Made by a program: the position numbers and the translations under genes | Shown here: positions 35,997 through 44,091 of the stretch, in pieces | How positions within the stretch are numbered: position 1 is the first letter of the stretch | Layout of the letters: each line of letters begins with the position of its first letter | NCBI GenBank assembly: GCA_902826115.1 | Contig: CADEDO010000001.1 | Span: forward strand, 32,076 to 96,075 | Source: an uncultured Nitrosomonas sp. | GTDB lineage: Bacteria > Pseudomonadota > Gammaproteobacteria > Burkholderiales > Nitrosomonadaceae | Reading direction: 5' to 3' | DNA: 64,000 nucleotides | Notes under the pieces: generated by a model | Databases searched by the model: none | The model's input: the letters and a program-made list of their open reading frames with translations, nothing else | Told to the model about the DNA's origin: nothing

Positions 35997-38468
35997 ATGG
36001 GCAGATATCTTAGCACCTTGCTGCTGGCTCTCGCTGGTTTGATGATAGTCGCTGCAATAGCTCTCTACGCATTGCGCAATCCGCTATTGGAAACACTAAT
36101 CAGCAATCAGTTGCATAAACAGGGCATTCCGCTGCAATCATTGGGAGCGCTCGAGATTTCTCCCCATCGCTTTCGATTGCAGGATCTGGCAGCAGGTGCG
36201 CGCCAAGAACTGCGCGTTGGAAACATTCTCGCGACTTGGGATCTATTGGATTTGCTCATGGGAAAGCCGCTCTCGATTGAAATAAGCGGCTTGCAGATCA
36301 AGCTTGATCTCAGTGACGAACATCCGCTTTGGAATTCTCTGCAAACCCAGGCACCATCGGCACGAGAAGGAAATGGCGTGATACTCCCGTGGTTGCCCAT
36401 CTTATCCTTACGCGACTCAGCCATTCATCTGCATTCATCGGCGGGTGATTTGACGGTGACTTTGTCAGGTGACATTGCACAGCGTCCAGCAGATACACAG
36501 GCAATCCGTTTCAGTGCTTTAGGTTCGGGTTCACTGGGTCAAATTCAAATCCTGTTGACCGCAACCCTGGGTGCCCAAGGAAATATGCAGGGCAAGATCA
36601 TTATCCCGGAGGGTAGACTACACTGGCCTGAAGCAAACATTGCCCGCTTTGCAGGTGAAACCACTTTTGTATTCACGGCAATGCGCCCACAGAAGATTCA
36701 TGCCGAATTTGAGTTATTTGATGTCAATTTATCAGATAAAGAACCACTAAAACCCGCTTCTGAGCAAACAGCTCAAGATTTAAAAGCACAATCGCTGCCC
36801 AACCTAATTGCTGACCGAATTACCTTCACGGGAAATATTGACAGAGCCACTGACGCTTGGAATGGAACGCTGGATTTGGGTGTAACCGGTATTCAAGTCG
36901 CCGCCGGGTCGTTGCATATCCAGCAGGGATCGCTTTCCCTGCCGATGCAAATGAATTCTGACCAGCATAGCGGGCGCTTGGGGTTACGCAATCCAGCGCA
37001 GGTTAAAGTTGGCAAGATGAATCCGATTGATACGCTGAATTTCAAACATTCTCTCGGAATTTCAATCCCTCAGGCAGATTTTGCATGGACGAAGCACTCG
37101 CAAGGCCTAGCGTTGAAGCATGATATTACAGTGATTCCGACAACCTTCACCTTGCTGGCAACACAAGAAAAATCATCACCGCTGGAAGTGCAGATTCAAC
37201 CGGGCAAAATGACCCTGCATGGAAAACTCGATGCAAATAAGCAGTACCAGGGGCAATTTGCCATCCAGGATGCGGCTGTTTTACTGCCTCAATCACACGT
37301 GCAATTGCAGGATATTTCCGCCCATCTTCATCTGGGTGCAACGGCCGCAGAGAGCACAGCCGAATTCGCCATTGGTCAACTGCAACATCTGGTCCCTGAG
37401 CCCTTGTTTAAACCATTTTCCTTCTCCGGTGACCTGAAGCCTCAATCCATGGAAGGAAAACCGACTGCGTATATATTGAATGGTGTCGGCGGCATGCCGG
37501 GATTGTCTTATATCAAACTGACCGGTCGACATACGCCGGATAGCGGAAACGGAATGCTCAAGCTAGCGATGACTCCGTTAAACTTTGCACCGCATAAGTT
37601 GCAGCCGGAAGCGCTATCCTCCGCGCTTGCGTCGCTGGAAGAGGTCACCGGAGTAGTCAGCGCGAGCGCGCAAATCAAGTGGTCCAAGCAGGGCATTCGC
37701 AGTAGTGGCGCGGTTGTGGAGGTAAAAAATTTATCGCTCACCCATGAAACCGGCAAAATCAGCGATTTGAATGTCGCGCTGAATTTAAACAATTTACTAC
37801 CACTCAGTAGCCTGCCTCAGCAGACTATCAAGATTCGAAGCATTGATGCAGGAATTCCACTGGAAAATCTACTGGTATCGTACCAAATTGCAAGCGCAGA
37901 CTTGCCGCGCATCATCCTTGAGAAAGCGCAATTTTCCGTGATGGATGGTCTCGTATCGCTAACACCCGCCGTCATTGATCCCTCCGCTGCGCGCTCCAAT
38001 CTGTTAGTGCATGTGGACAATATCGATCTTGCGGCCTTTTTCGAGTTGATTCAGGTTGAAGGGCTGACAGGGACGGGACATCTCGATGGTCATATTCCAA
38101 TCAAGCTCGAAGGTGAACAGATCACGATCAGTGATAGTCTCCTGACTGCAAGAGCGCCGGGCATTCTGCGCTTCAAATCGGATAAGGCGTCACAATTGCT
38201 TGCAGGTGCAGGAGAAGAAATGAATCTGCTGCTACAGGCCATACAGGATTTTCACTACACCGAATTGTCATTGAGTTTGGATAAATCGGCAAAGCAGGAT
38301 CTGATCGCTAAACTTTCTTTGCTGGGAAAAAATCCAAATGTTAAGGCAGGGCAGGTTTTTCGCTTGAATATCAAACTTGAGAGTAATATTGATAAACTAC
38401 TGACGCCCATTCGTCAGGGCTACCATTTATCCAATGATCTTCTGCGCAGCTCATTCAGGTTACATTAA
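35997..38468 (+). CDS. ydbH: YdbH-family intermembrane phospholipid transport protein
   Basis: This 823-aa AsmA-like protein has one N-terminal membrane helix (LLLALAGLMIVAAIALYAL), an AsmA opening (LEISPHRFRLQDLAAG), a long beta-rich body, and the YdbH C-terminal pattern (ELSLSLDKSAKQDLIAKLSLLGKNP near the end). YdbH acts with TamB and YhdP in moving phospholipid from inner to outer membrane in E. coli. The next two genes, ynbE and ydbL, match the E. coli partner genes in the same order, which supports the call. The ATG has no clear Shine-Dalgarno. Confidence 0.88.
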   Translation: MGRYLSTLLLALAGLMIVAAIALYALRNPLLETLISNQLHKQGIPLQSLGALEISPHRFRLQDLAAGARQELRVGNILATWDLLDLLMGKPLSIEISGLQIKLDLSDEHPLWNSLQTQAPSAREGNGVILPWLPILSLRDSAIHLHSSAGDLTVTLSGDIAQRPADTQAIRFSALGSGSLGQIQILLTATLGAQGNMQGKIIIPEGRLHWPEANIARFAGETTFVFTAMRPQKIHAEFELFDVNLSDKEPLKPASEQTAQDLKAQSLPNLIADRITFTGNIDRATDAWNGTLDLGVTGIQVAAGSLHIQQGSLSLPMQMNSDQHSGRLGLRNPAQVKVGKMNPIDTLNFKHSLGISIPQADFAWTKHSQGLALKHDITVIPTTFTLLATQEKSSPLEVQIQPGKMTLHGKLDANKQYQGQFAIQDAAVLLPQSHVQLQDISAHLHLGATAAESTAEFAIGQLQHLVPEPLFKPFSFSGDLKPQSMEGKPTAYILNGVGGMPGLSYIKLTGRHTPDSGNGMLKLAMTPLNFAPHKLQPEALSSALASLEEVTGVVSASAQIKWSKQGIRSSGAVVEVKNLSLTHETGKISDLNVALNLNNLLPLSSLPQQTIKIRSIDAGIPLENLLVSYQIASADLPRIILEKAQFSVMDGLVSLTPAVIDPSAARSNLLVHVDNIDLAAFFELIQVEGLTGTGHLDGHIPIKLEGEQITISDSLLTARAPGILRFKSDKASQLLAGAGEEMNLLLQAIQDFHYTELSLSLDKSAKQDLIAKLSLLGKNPNVKAGQVFRLNIKLESNIDKLLTPIRQGYHLSNDLLRSSFRLH

Positions 38469-38568
38469 GTGTTGGCGAACTAAAGTACAGACATAGAAAC
38501 CTGTTATGCTCATTACCGATTTCCATGGAAACACGACACGGGAAATCAATTAGAAAAGGAGTGCAATC

Positions 38569-38784
38569 ATGCGCAACATTGATCGAATGACCCATACCAC
38601 CATCGTCATAGCATTGCTGATTCTTTGCTGCTTGGTGATCACTGCGTGTGCGCCCACCGTGAAAGTGGAAACACCTCAGGAACCGATCACGATCAACTTG
38701 AATATCAAGCTGGATGCAGATATTCGCGTGAAGCTGGAAGAAGAAGCCAAGAAAGATATTGCTGCCAATCCAGGCATTTTTTAA
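38569..38784 (+). CDS. ynbE: YnbE-family outer-membrane lipoprotein
   Basis: This 71-aa lipoprotein has a membrane-spanning signal (IVIALLILCCLVITAC) with lipobox ITAC and a C-terminal amphipathic segment (PITINLNIKLDADIRVKL) that defines the YnbE family. In E. coli, YnbE forms a beta-bridge with YdbH across the periplasm. AAAAGGAG precedes the ATG by 7 bases. It lies 100 bases after ydbH and 29 before ydbL. Confidence 0.92.
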   Translation: MRNIDRMTHTTIVIALLILCCLVITACAPTVKVETPQEPITINLNIKLDADIRVKLEEEAKKDIAANPGIF

Positions 38785-38813
38785 TACTCATTTCATTCGA
38801 TAAGGAGAAATCT

Positions 38814-39164
38814 ATGCGGAGTATCTCAAAGCTAGTCGTTACAAAGCCCTTATTGGGAATGATGAATGCCATCTTGTTGGCACTATCGCTCTGCGCATCT
38901 TTCGCCTGGGCAGATAATCTGGAGAGTTTGCGGGCATCCGGGGCAATTGGCGAAAGCCATACTGGCTATGTATTTGCAAGAGACCCCGCAGTCCGGGCGG
39001 AAGCCGACGCAATTAACGCCAAACGCAAGATCATTTACCAGGAAAAAGCCGCCGCACAAGGCATTAGCATTGACCAGGTAGGCAAAGTGTATGCGGAAGA
39101 AATATTCAAGAAAGTACCCGCAGGGACCTGGATTCAAATCAATGGGCAATGGATAAAGAAATAA
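38814..39164 (+). CDS. ydbL: YdbL-family (DUF1318) periplasmic chaperone
   Basis: The 116-aa product has a signal peptide (MNAILLALSLCASFAWADN, cleavage after AWA) and the DUF1318 pattern: LRASGAIGESHTGYV, DAINAKRKIIYQEKAA, VGKVYAEEIFKKVPAGTWI. YdbL regulates assembly of the YdbH-YnbE complex in E. coli. ATG 38814, with TAAGGAG seven bases upstream, is preferred over the longer frame that overlaps ynbE. Confidence 0.92.
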   Translation: MRSISKLVVTKPLLGMMNAILLALSLCASFAWADNLESLRASGAIGESHTGYVFARDPAVRAEADAINAKRKIIYQEKAAAQGISIDQVGKVYAEEIFKKVPAGTWIQINGQWIKK

Positions 39165-39180
39165 TGAACCACTCCTCCCC

Positions 39181-39206
39181 AAATATCCTCGGATATTTTA
39201 TTCTTT
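39181..39206 (+). terminator. Terminator of the ydbH-ynbE-ydbL operon
   Basis: AAATATCC-tc-GGATATTT forms a tight hairpin (7 bp with a 4-nt loop), followed by TATTCTTTT on the plus strand, 16 bases after the ydbL stop. The tail overlaps the stop of the convergent DUF3047 gene. Confidence 0.6.
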
Positions 39207-39839
39207 TGTAAACCAGATATCGCCATACCAAGCAGTCGCCGTAGCGCCTGTATTGTCTGTGTCGGTCATGATGGCCACGGCATCGACACGGCCGGGTTCC
39301 TCACCAAATGCCAGTCGATAATCCGCCCGGACATCCCGACGTTCGCTGATCCATTGACCGATTCGCTCAGGACCTGATTCGATTGCGATCATGTGGGCTT
39401 GATCGGTAAAAGCATTGGGCCAGCGGCTGCCCACCGGCTGGTGATTGGACCACACGTAATTGATAGCACGCGTACGCCAAAAAAGGACCCCGCCAGAAAA
39501 TATGACATACACCCTGGCCGGATAATCATCGCCTGCGCGGGTGCGCTCGTTGTTGCCAGTTAATAGACCCTTTATCTTCCATGTCCAGTTCAGTATTGGC
39601 GTTTTGTTCAAATCGACGCTGACTTCGCGATAACGCCCGGAAGCAGCAGCGTTGCTATCAGCCCGCAGGGCAAGCTGCCCATGCGTATTTTCCAAAGCAT
39701 AGTGCGTTTCTCCCACAAAAGACTTTTTCTGCCAATCATTCAGATCACCCAACGAAAAATGAGCAATATCGACGCGCGCATCACCCGCCCACGATAGCGC
39801 TGGCAGCCAAATGGCCGCACAAAGTAATAATTTCTTCAT
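39198..39839 (-). CDS. DUF3047 periplasmic protein
   Basis: The 213-aa product has a signal peptide (LLLCAAIWLPALSWAGD, cleavage after SWA) and the DUF3047 core: LNWTWKIKGLL, DDYPARVYVIFSGG, NYVWSNHQPVGSRWPNAFTDQ, MTDTDNTGATATAWYGDIWF. The fold is probably a carbohydrate-binding-like beta-sandwich. Its function is unknown. ATG 39839, with AGGA nine bases upstream, is preferred over an in-frame start six codons earlier. Confidence 0.88.
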   Translation of the reverse strand: MKKLLLCAAIWLPALSWAGDARVDIAHFSLGDLNDWQKKSFVGETHYALENTHGQLALRADSNAAASGRYREVSVDLNKTPILNWTWKIKGLLTGNNERTRAGDDYPARVYVIFSGGVLFWRTRAINYVWSNHQPVGSRWPNAFTDQAHMIAIESGPERIGQWISERRDVRADYRLAFGEEPGRVDAVAIMTDTDNTGATATAWYGDIWFTKE

Positions 39840-40228
39840 ACTGTTTTGTCCTGTCAATGATTACAAACGGTGAATCATGCTCCCTGCTCGGGCAAAATTA
39901 CCGAACATCCCTAGTTTGCTCGAATGATTCATAGATGATAACGCTTGTCTGCCATCACTTGTCGCTAGTTGCTTTCCGCATTAAATTAAAAAACTGTCAT
40001 GGTATTGAATATGCAATACTGATCTGCATGGTTGCTTGGGTCAATGAAACGCAGATCGGGCATCTTTCACTATCGAGAGGAACGCACTAGGCATGCCAAG
40101 CGAAAATCGTCTTCTGATCGTTGTGCGATGCGTAAGTGATTTTCGATGCAAGCGCCCACTTTGCAAAATAAACTGGATACGGTGAAATAACACATCTGAC
40201 CAGTCATTTCCCAATCTAAGGAGGCAAC
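39840..40228. other. Divergent intergenic region
   Basis: These 389 bases separate the DUF3047 and RTX genes, which are transcribed away from each other, and should hold both promoters. No repeat, RNA gene or FNR box was seen. Confidence 0.4.
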
Positions 40229-41317
40229 ATGACATTTCACATTTTCCATATGAATGAAGTGTACTCAAACGCGGATGGATCTGTTCAATTCATTGAGTTT
40301 GTAGGAGAAGCCGATAGTCAGCACGAATGGGCGGGACATTCGATCACCTCGAGCAATGGCACGACCCCGAAAACTTACCAGTTCAATACCAATCTACCCA
40401 ATGCGGCAACTAATGGTAAGTCGGTATTGCTAGCAACCCAAGGATTTGCCAATTTGAGTATTGTCACGCCCGATTTCATCATACCGGACAGGTTCTTGTT
40501 TACGACCAATGGTACCGTGAGTTTCCCAGGAATGTTTGGTGGCAGCATCAGTTATGCGGAATTACCCATCGATGGCAATCGATCGCTCAATCGTGATGGC
40601 TCAACTGGAATCAATTCCCCTACAAATTTTGCCGGAAACACCAGTACTGTACAGAGCAATGCTATCTTAGGAACAGACAATCCGGACCATCTCGCAGGCA
40701 CGGCAGGAGTCGATATCATCGTGGCTGCCGGTGGCCAAGACACGCTGGATGGTAAAGAAGGCAATGACACACTGAATGGCGGCGCGAGTGTCGATACTGC
40801 AATCTACAGCCAAAATCTTGCAAGCTATTTGTTCTCCGCTGCAGCCAACGTTTTCAGCATTTCCGGTCCGGATGGCAGCGATACGCTATCTGATATCGAG
40901 CGCCTGCAATTCTCAGATAAAACGCTCGCTATTGATCTTGGTGCCGGGCAAGCAGCCAGCAATACAGTTCGAATCATCGGCGCGGCGCTCGATGCGGCGA
41001 CCATTCAGGAACACCCAGATTATGTAGGTATCGGCCTGGATTTATTCGATTCTGGACTAAGCATGCTGGAAGTTTCTCAGCTTGTAGTCGATGCGCTGGG
41101 TGATCTTAGCAATGAGCTGTTTGTGGATACGGTTTATCAGAATATAGCGGGCTTTGCGCCTCCACCTTCAGAACAAGCTTTTTATGTGGCATTGCTAGAA
41201 GGCAATGGCGGGGCGTTGACCCAGGCACAGATGCTCGAGTTCGCTGCCAATTCTGAAATCAATGCAACAAACATCGACCTCGTCGGATTGCAGCAAAGTG
41301 GAGTCGTATTTGCTTAA
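40229..41317 (+). CDS. RTX-type secreted protein with DUF4214 domain
   Basis: The 362-aa protein has an N-terminal beta-rich domain (about 1-140), two short RTX calcium-binding nonapeptide-like units (AAGGQDTLDGKEGNDTLNGG), an RTX-associated segment (SDTLSDIERLQFSDKTLAID), and a DUF4214-type helical C-terminus (VDTVYQNIAGFAPPPSEQAF). No Sec signal is present. The C-terminal hydrophobic end (GVVFA) suits type I secretion, though this is inference. An excellent ribosome site (AAGGAGGCAAC) precedes the ATG. It is probably a surface or S-layer-like protein and a second type I substrate besides the adhesin at the left edge. Confidence 0.82.
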   Translation: MTFHIFHMNEVYSNADGSVQFIEFVGEADSQHEWAGHSITSSNGTTPKTYQFNTNLPNAATNGKSVLLATQGFANLSIVTPDFIIPDRFLFTTNGTVSFPGMFGGSISYAELPIDGNRSLNRDGSTGINSPTNFAGNTSTVQSNAILGTDNPDHLAGTAGVDIIVAAGGQDTLDGKEGNDTLNGGASVDTAIYSQNLASYLFSAAANVFSISGPDGSDTLSDIERLQFSDKTLAIDLGAGQAASNTVRIIGAALDAATIQEHPDYVGIGLDLFDSGLSMLEVSQLVVDALGDLSNELFVDTVYQNIAGFAPPPSEQAFYVALLEGNGGALTQAQMLEFAANSEINATNIDLVGLQQSGVVFA

Positions 41318-41332
41318 TCGGTCTGTTGTGTG

Positions 41333-41363
41333 CTCAATGGAAGATATTTTTGCAACCATTGAG
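41333..41363 (+). terminator. Weak hairpin after the RTX gene
   Basis: CTCAATGG and CCATTGAG pair over 8 bp around a 15-nt loop, 16 bases after the stop. No T-run follows, so termination here is uncertain. Confidence 0.35.
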
Positions 41364-41444
41364 TCAAGTTGATTTTAACTGAGAGTACTTCAGGGCTTTT
41401 ATTCAGAACCCTTGAATCACTGATATCAACGATAGTCGATTGTA

Positions 41445-41458
41445 TTGATGCTGATCAA
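41445..41458 (+). promoter_or_regulatory. Perfect FNR/ANR box upstream of the glycyl radical cassette
   Basis: TTGAT-GCTG-ATCAA matches the FNR consensus TTGATNNNNATCAA at all ten fixed bases. Its centre (41451.5) would place a class II start near 41493, and TAATTT at 41481-41486 sits at the corresponding -10 position. It lies about 160 bases before the first gene of the cassette. Anaerobic activation is inferred. Confidence 0.82.
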
Positions 41459-41611
41459 TGGAGAAATCCATCATTTCAGCTAATTTAAGAATAGGTCTTT
41501 TATTCTAATAACAGAGTGCTATCATTTCAGTGTCGGTGAAATTTTTGTTGCATTTCTTAAACTGATGCGCAATTCATCTTGCTTGGCAAGAAAGTGGTAA
41601 GGAGACAATCC

Positions 41612-44080
41612 ATGACAGCCTTTCTGAACAGCAAACACTTCGCAGCCGCTTCCAGCGCTGAGCAGCAGTCCCTTACAAATTCATTAGACCAAATACTCAA
41701 CAACGATTATCACGGCAGCTTGTTTGTGATGCTGGGGCAGTATCAGCGCATTCTGGCAGACAATCATCAAAGAAAATATTGGCCAGATATTCATAAAAAA
41801 CTGGATACGCTTTTCAAATGTGGCACTCCGGAGGCGATCAGCGGTCCGATGATCGGCATTCCTGTTTCCATACGGGATAGCGATTATTTTAAAGCATCGG
41901 CACAATTAATTGGTCAAGAGCGCCGTTCGCTGATGGCAAGCATCGAATGGATGGCAACTGCCTGGAATGCCACCTATGCGGATACCGGTTTATGGATGGG
42001 CAAAACGTTTGAACCGGTATCACGTGAGAAGGTCGCCCAAAAAACCCGCAACAATGCTCAGGTGATGGCTGGCTATGATCCTAAAACCACCCGTATCGGG
42101 CGCAACTTTTTCCGTGAACCACCTGATCCCAATGCAGTGCAGGCGATTGGATTGCCAGTCCTGACCCAATTATGGAAATTGAAAGACCGTCCGATGCATC
42201 CCGGCACGACTGGCTTTGATTGCGAGCTGCTAGCAGACAATCTGGACAAGGAAAAAAACATACCTTATAGCAAAACGGGCGGCTATTTTCTGTGCAATCT
42301 GGGCGCATCGGTGGTACCTGAAATGAATGACAAGCTGGTATATCAACTCAATTACCGCTGGCCCGATCTCGGTCCGGTTTATCCCATGACACGTCTGGTC
42401 GACGAGCTGGTACGCATCGACACGGGCATTTATCTGGGCCAATTGGTATTCGCCACACGTCATTACAGTATGGGTGACTTTACCTTGCCAAGCGGTCAAA
42501 CAATATCCATCGGTGACGCCTATCCATACAGCTCTTTGATCGATAATATCAAACGCATGCTGCCGCTGGGTCTATCCGGGGATAGCAATCCCTATGGCTA
42601 CCAGAATAACGGCTTCTTTCTGATGGTAGATCCCGCTTATGCTCATGCATTTTATGCAGAGGATGCATTCCCGCAACTGCGCCCGCGCCGGGGTGAAAGC
42701 GGATTCAAGGAGCTTGGCTATGATCAGACGCCCGTTTCAGCAAACCCAGACACTGCCTCAACAAAGACCACAAGGCCCCAATATTGGCCCGATCTTGCCG
42801 ATTGGATTGATGGTTGGAAACAAGACGAGGCACTAAACCATAAATTCACCACATTCATTCTGGAAGAATCCCCCAAGGGCACTGAAGATGGCGACGTGAC
42901 TGAAATGCTGCAGAAAGGGGAATCCATTTTGCAAATGCTGCAACGGATCAGCGGCGAAATTTCTGCACAGAGCAATCCGCAAGATCATTTGAAATACTTT
43001 GAAAAACTCAATCGCTTATTCCGGCGTGGAGTCGCTCCCACCGTAGAAAAAGGCTTGTTCCAGGGGCATGGTGCGCGCGGCTATAACACGCGCACCGATA
43101 GCAATGAAGAAACCAATTGCTACAACGACACAAGGCGCACGACCGGTTTTGACTACTATCACGGCGCCACGCTCAATTTACATTGCGGCTTTGGCGAAAC
43201 ATTTTGTCCTGACCCCAATGTCAAACCCGATGACGCGCGCCTCTTTCCCAGCCTATTTTCCGAGCAGATACTAGCGAATCACGCACCCAATGCACTTAAC
43301 ATGATGTGGCACAGCATTGGCAAATATATATTTCCATGGGCTGGCAAATCCTATGAAAAAATTTCAGGCAAAAAATTGAGCATGCTGCTCGACGAAAGCG
43401 ATGATTTAGCTGAGCGCTATCCCGAACGCGTGCAAGCACTCAAAACCCACTTAGCCAGTGCTCCTCATTACGCCTTGGTCGAGAAAAACCGTAAACATTA
43501 CTGGGAAACTGAGGGGGTTTATGCCGCGCACTTGAAAAGCGGCGCCTGGGACAAAGGCATGTCGGACGAAGACAAAGTATTCTGGGAAAACGAAGCGGCA
43601 TCTCACTGGGTAGATGGAGCCAATATACAAGACAAACGCATCGTCGCTGCCGATCCCTTGATGCGCATCGTGGATATGAATTACCGCATTCCGGATGCAT
43701 CGTTACAAGCCATATCGGCGGCTGGTCCATCGCCTTTTGCACGGCAGGGCTATATTTTCCTTGGCGCCGACGGACGGAAATCGATTTTACCCATGAATAA
43801 TGGCATCAACAAAAAGAAAACCGTGTTCCAATTTCATTATCGTTTTCCCATGATCGGCGGCCCTACCCCAATCGGCTTCTGCCTCGATGAAATCGTGGAG
43901 ATTGCTGATGGTCTGTATTTGGGGCAACTGATTTATTCGACAGCACTGAGCAAACCATTTCATTCATCCGTCGATCCTGCAGAGTACCAATATCAGCTGT
44001 TTGGCTACTTTTTATTATTGGATGATGCCTGGCAATATCACAGACTGGCGATAGGACTGGACACATTGATTGAATCATAG
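41612..44080 (+). CDS. Unrecognised 822-aa protein with internal duplication, glycyl radical cassette
   Basis: I do not recognise this family. The protein is rich in Trp and Tyr, and has no signal peptide or membrane helix. Two related segments stand out: NYRWPDLGPVYPMTRLVDEL then TGIYLGQLVFAT (about 250-290), and HYRFPMIGGPTPIGFCLDEI then DGLYLGQLIYST (about 740-780). Each is followed by GYxxxGFFLMVD or FGYFLLLDD. A Cys-containing stretch (NLHCGFGETFCPDP) lies in the middle. The ATG at 41612 has AAGGAG upstream. It is the first gene after a perfect FNR box and lies 11 bases before the glycyl radical enzyme. It could be a second enzyme, or a substrate-handling partner of that enzyme. Confidence 0.75.
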   Translation: MTAFLNSKHFAAASSAEQQSLTNSLDQILNNDYHGSLFVMLGQYQRILADNHQRKYWPDIHKKLDTLFKCGTPEAISGPMIGIPVSIRDSDYFKASAQLIGQERRSLMASIEWMATAWNATYADTGLWMGKTFEPVSREKVAQKTRNNAQVMAGYDPKTTRIGRNFFREPPDPNAVQAIGLPVLTQLWKLKDRPMHPGTTGFDCELLADNLDKEKNIPYSKTGGYFLCNLGASVVPEMNDKLVYQLNYRWPDLGPVYPMTRLVDELVRIDTGIYLGQLVFATRHYSMGDFTLPSGQTISIGDAYPYSSLIDNIKRMLPLGLSGDSNPYGYQNNGFFLMVDPAYAHAFYAEDAFPQLRPRRGESGFKELGYDQTPVSANPDTASTKTTRPQYWPDLADWIDGWKQDEALNHKFTTFILEESPKGTEDGDVTEMLQKGESILQMLQRISGEISAQSNPQDHLKYFEKLNRLFRRGVAPTVEKGLFQGHGARGYNTRTDSNEETNCYNDTRRTTGFDYYHGATLNLHCGFGETFCPDPNVKPDDARLFPSLFSEQILANHAPNALNMMWHSIGKYIFPWAGKSYEKISGKKLSMLLDESDDLAERYPERVQALKTHLASAPHYALVEKNRKHYWETEGVYAAHLKSGAWDKGMSDEDKVFWENEAASHWVDGANIQDKRIVAADPLMRIVDMNYRIPDASLQAISAAGPSPFARQGYIFLGADGRKSILPMNNGINKKKTVFQFHYRFPMIGGPTPIGFCLDEIVEIADGLYLGQLIYSTALSKPFHSSVDPAEYQYQLFGYFLLLDDAWQYHRLAIGLDTLIES

Positions 44081-44091
44081 CGGAGGCAATG

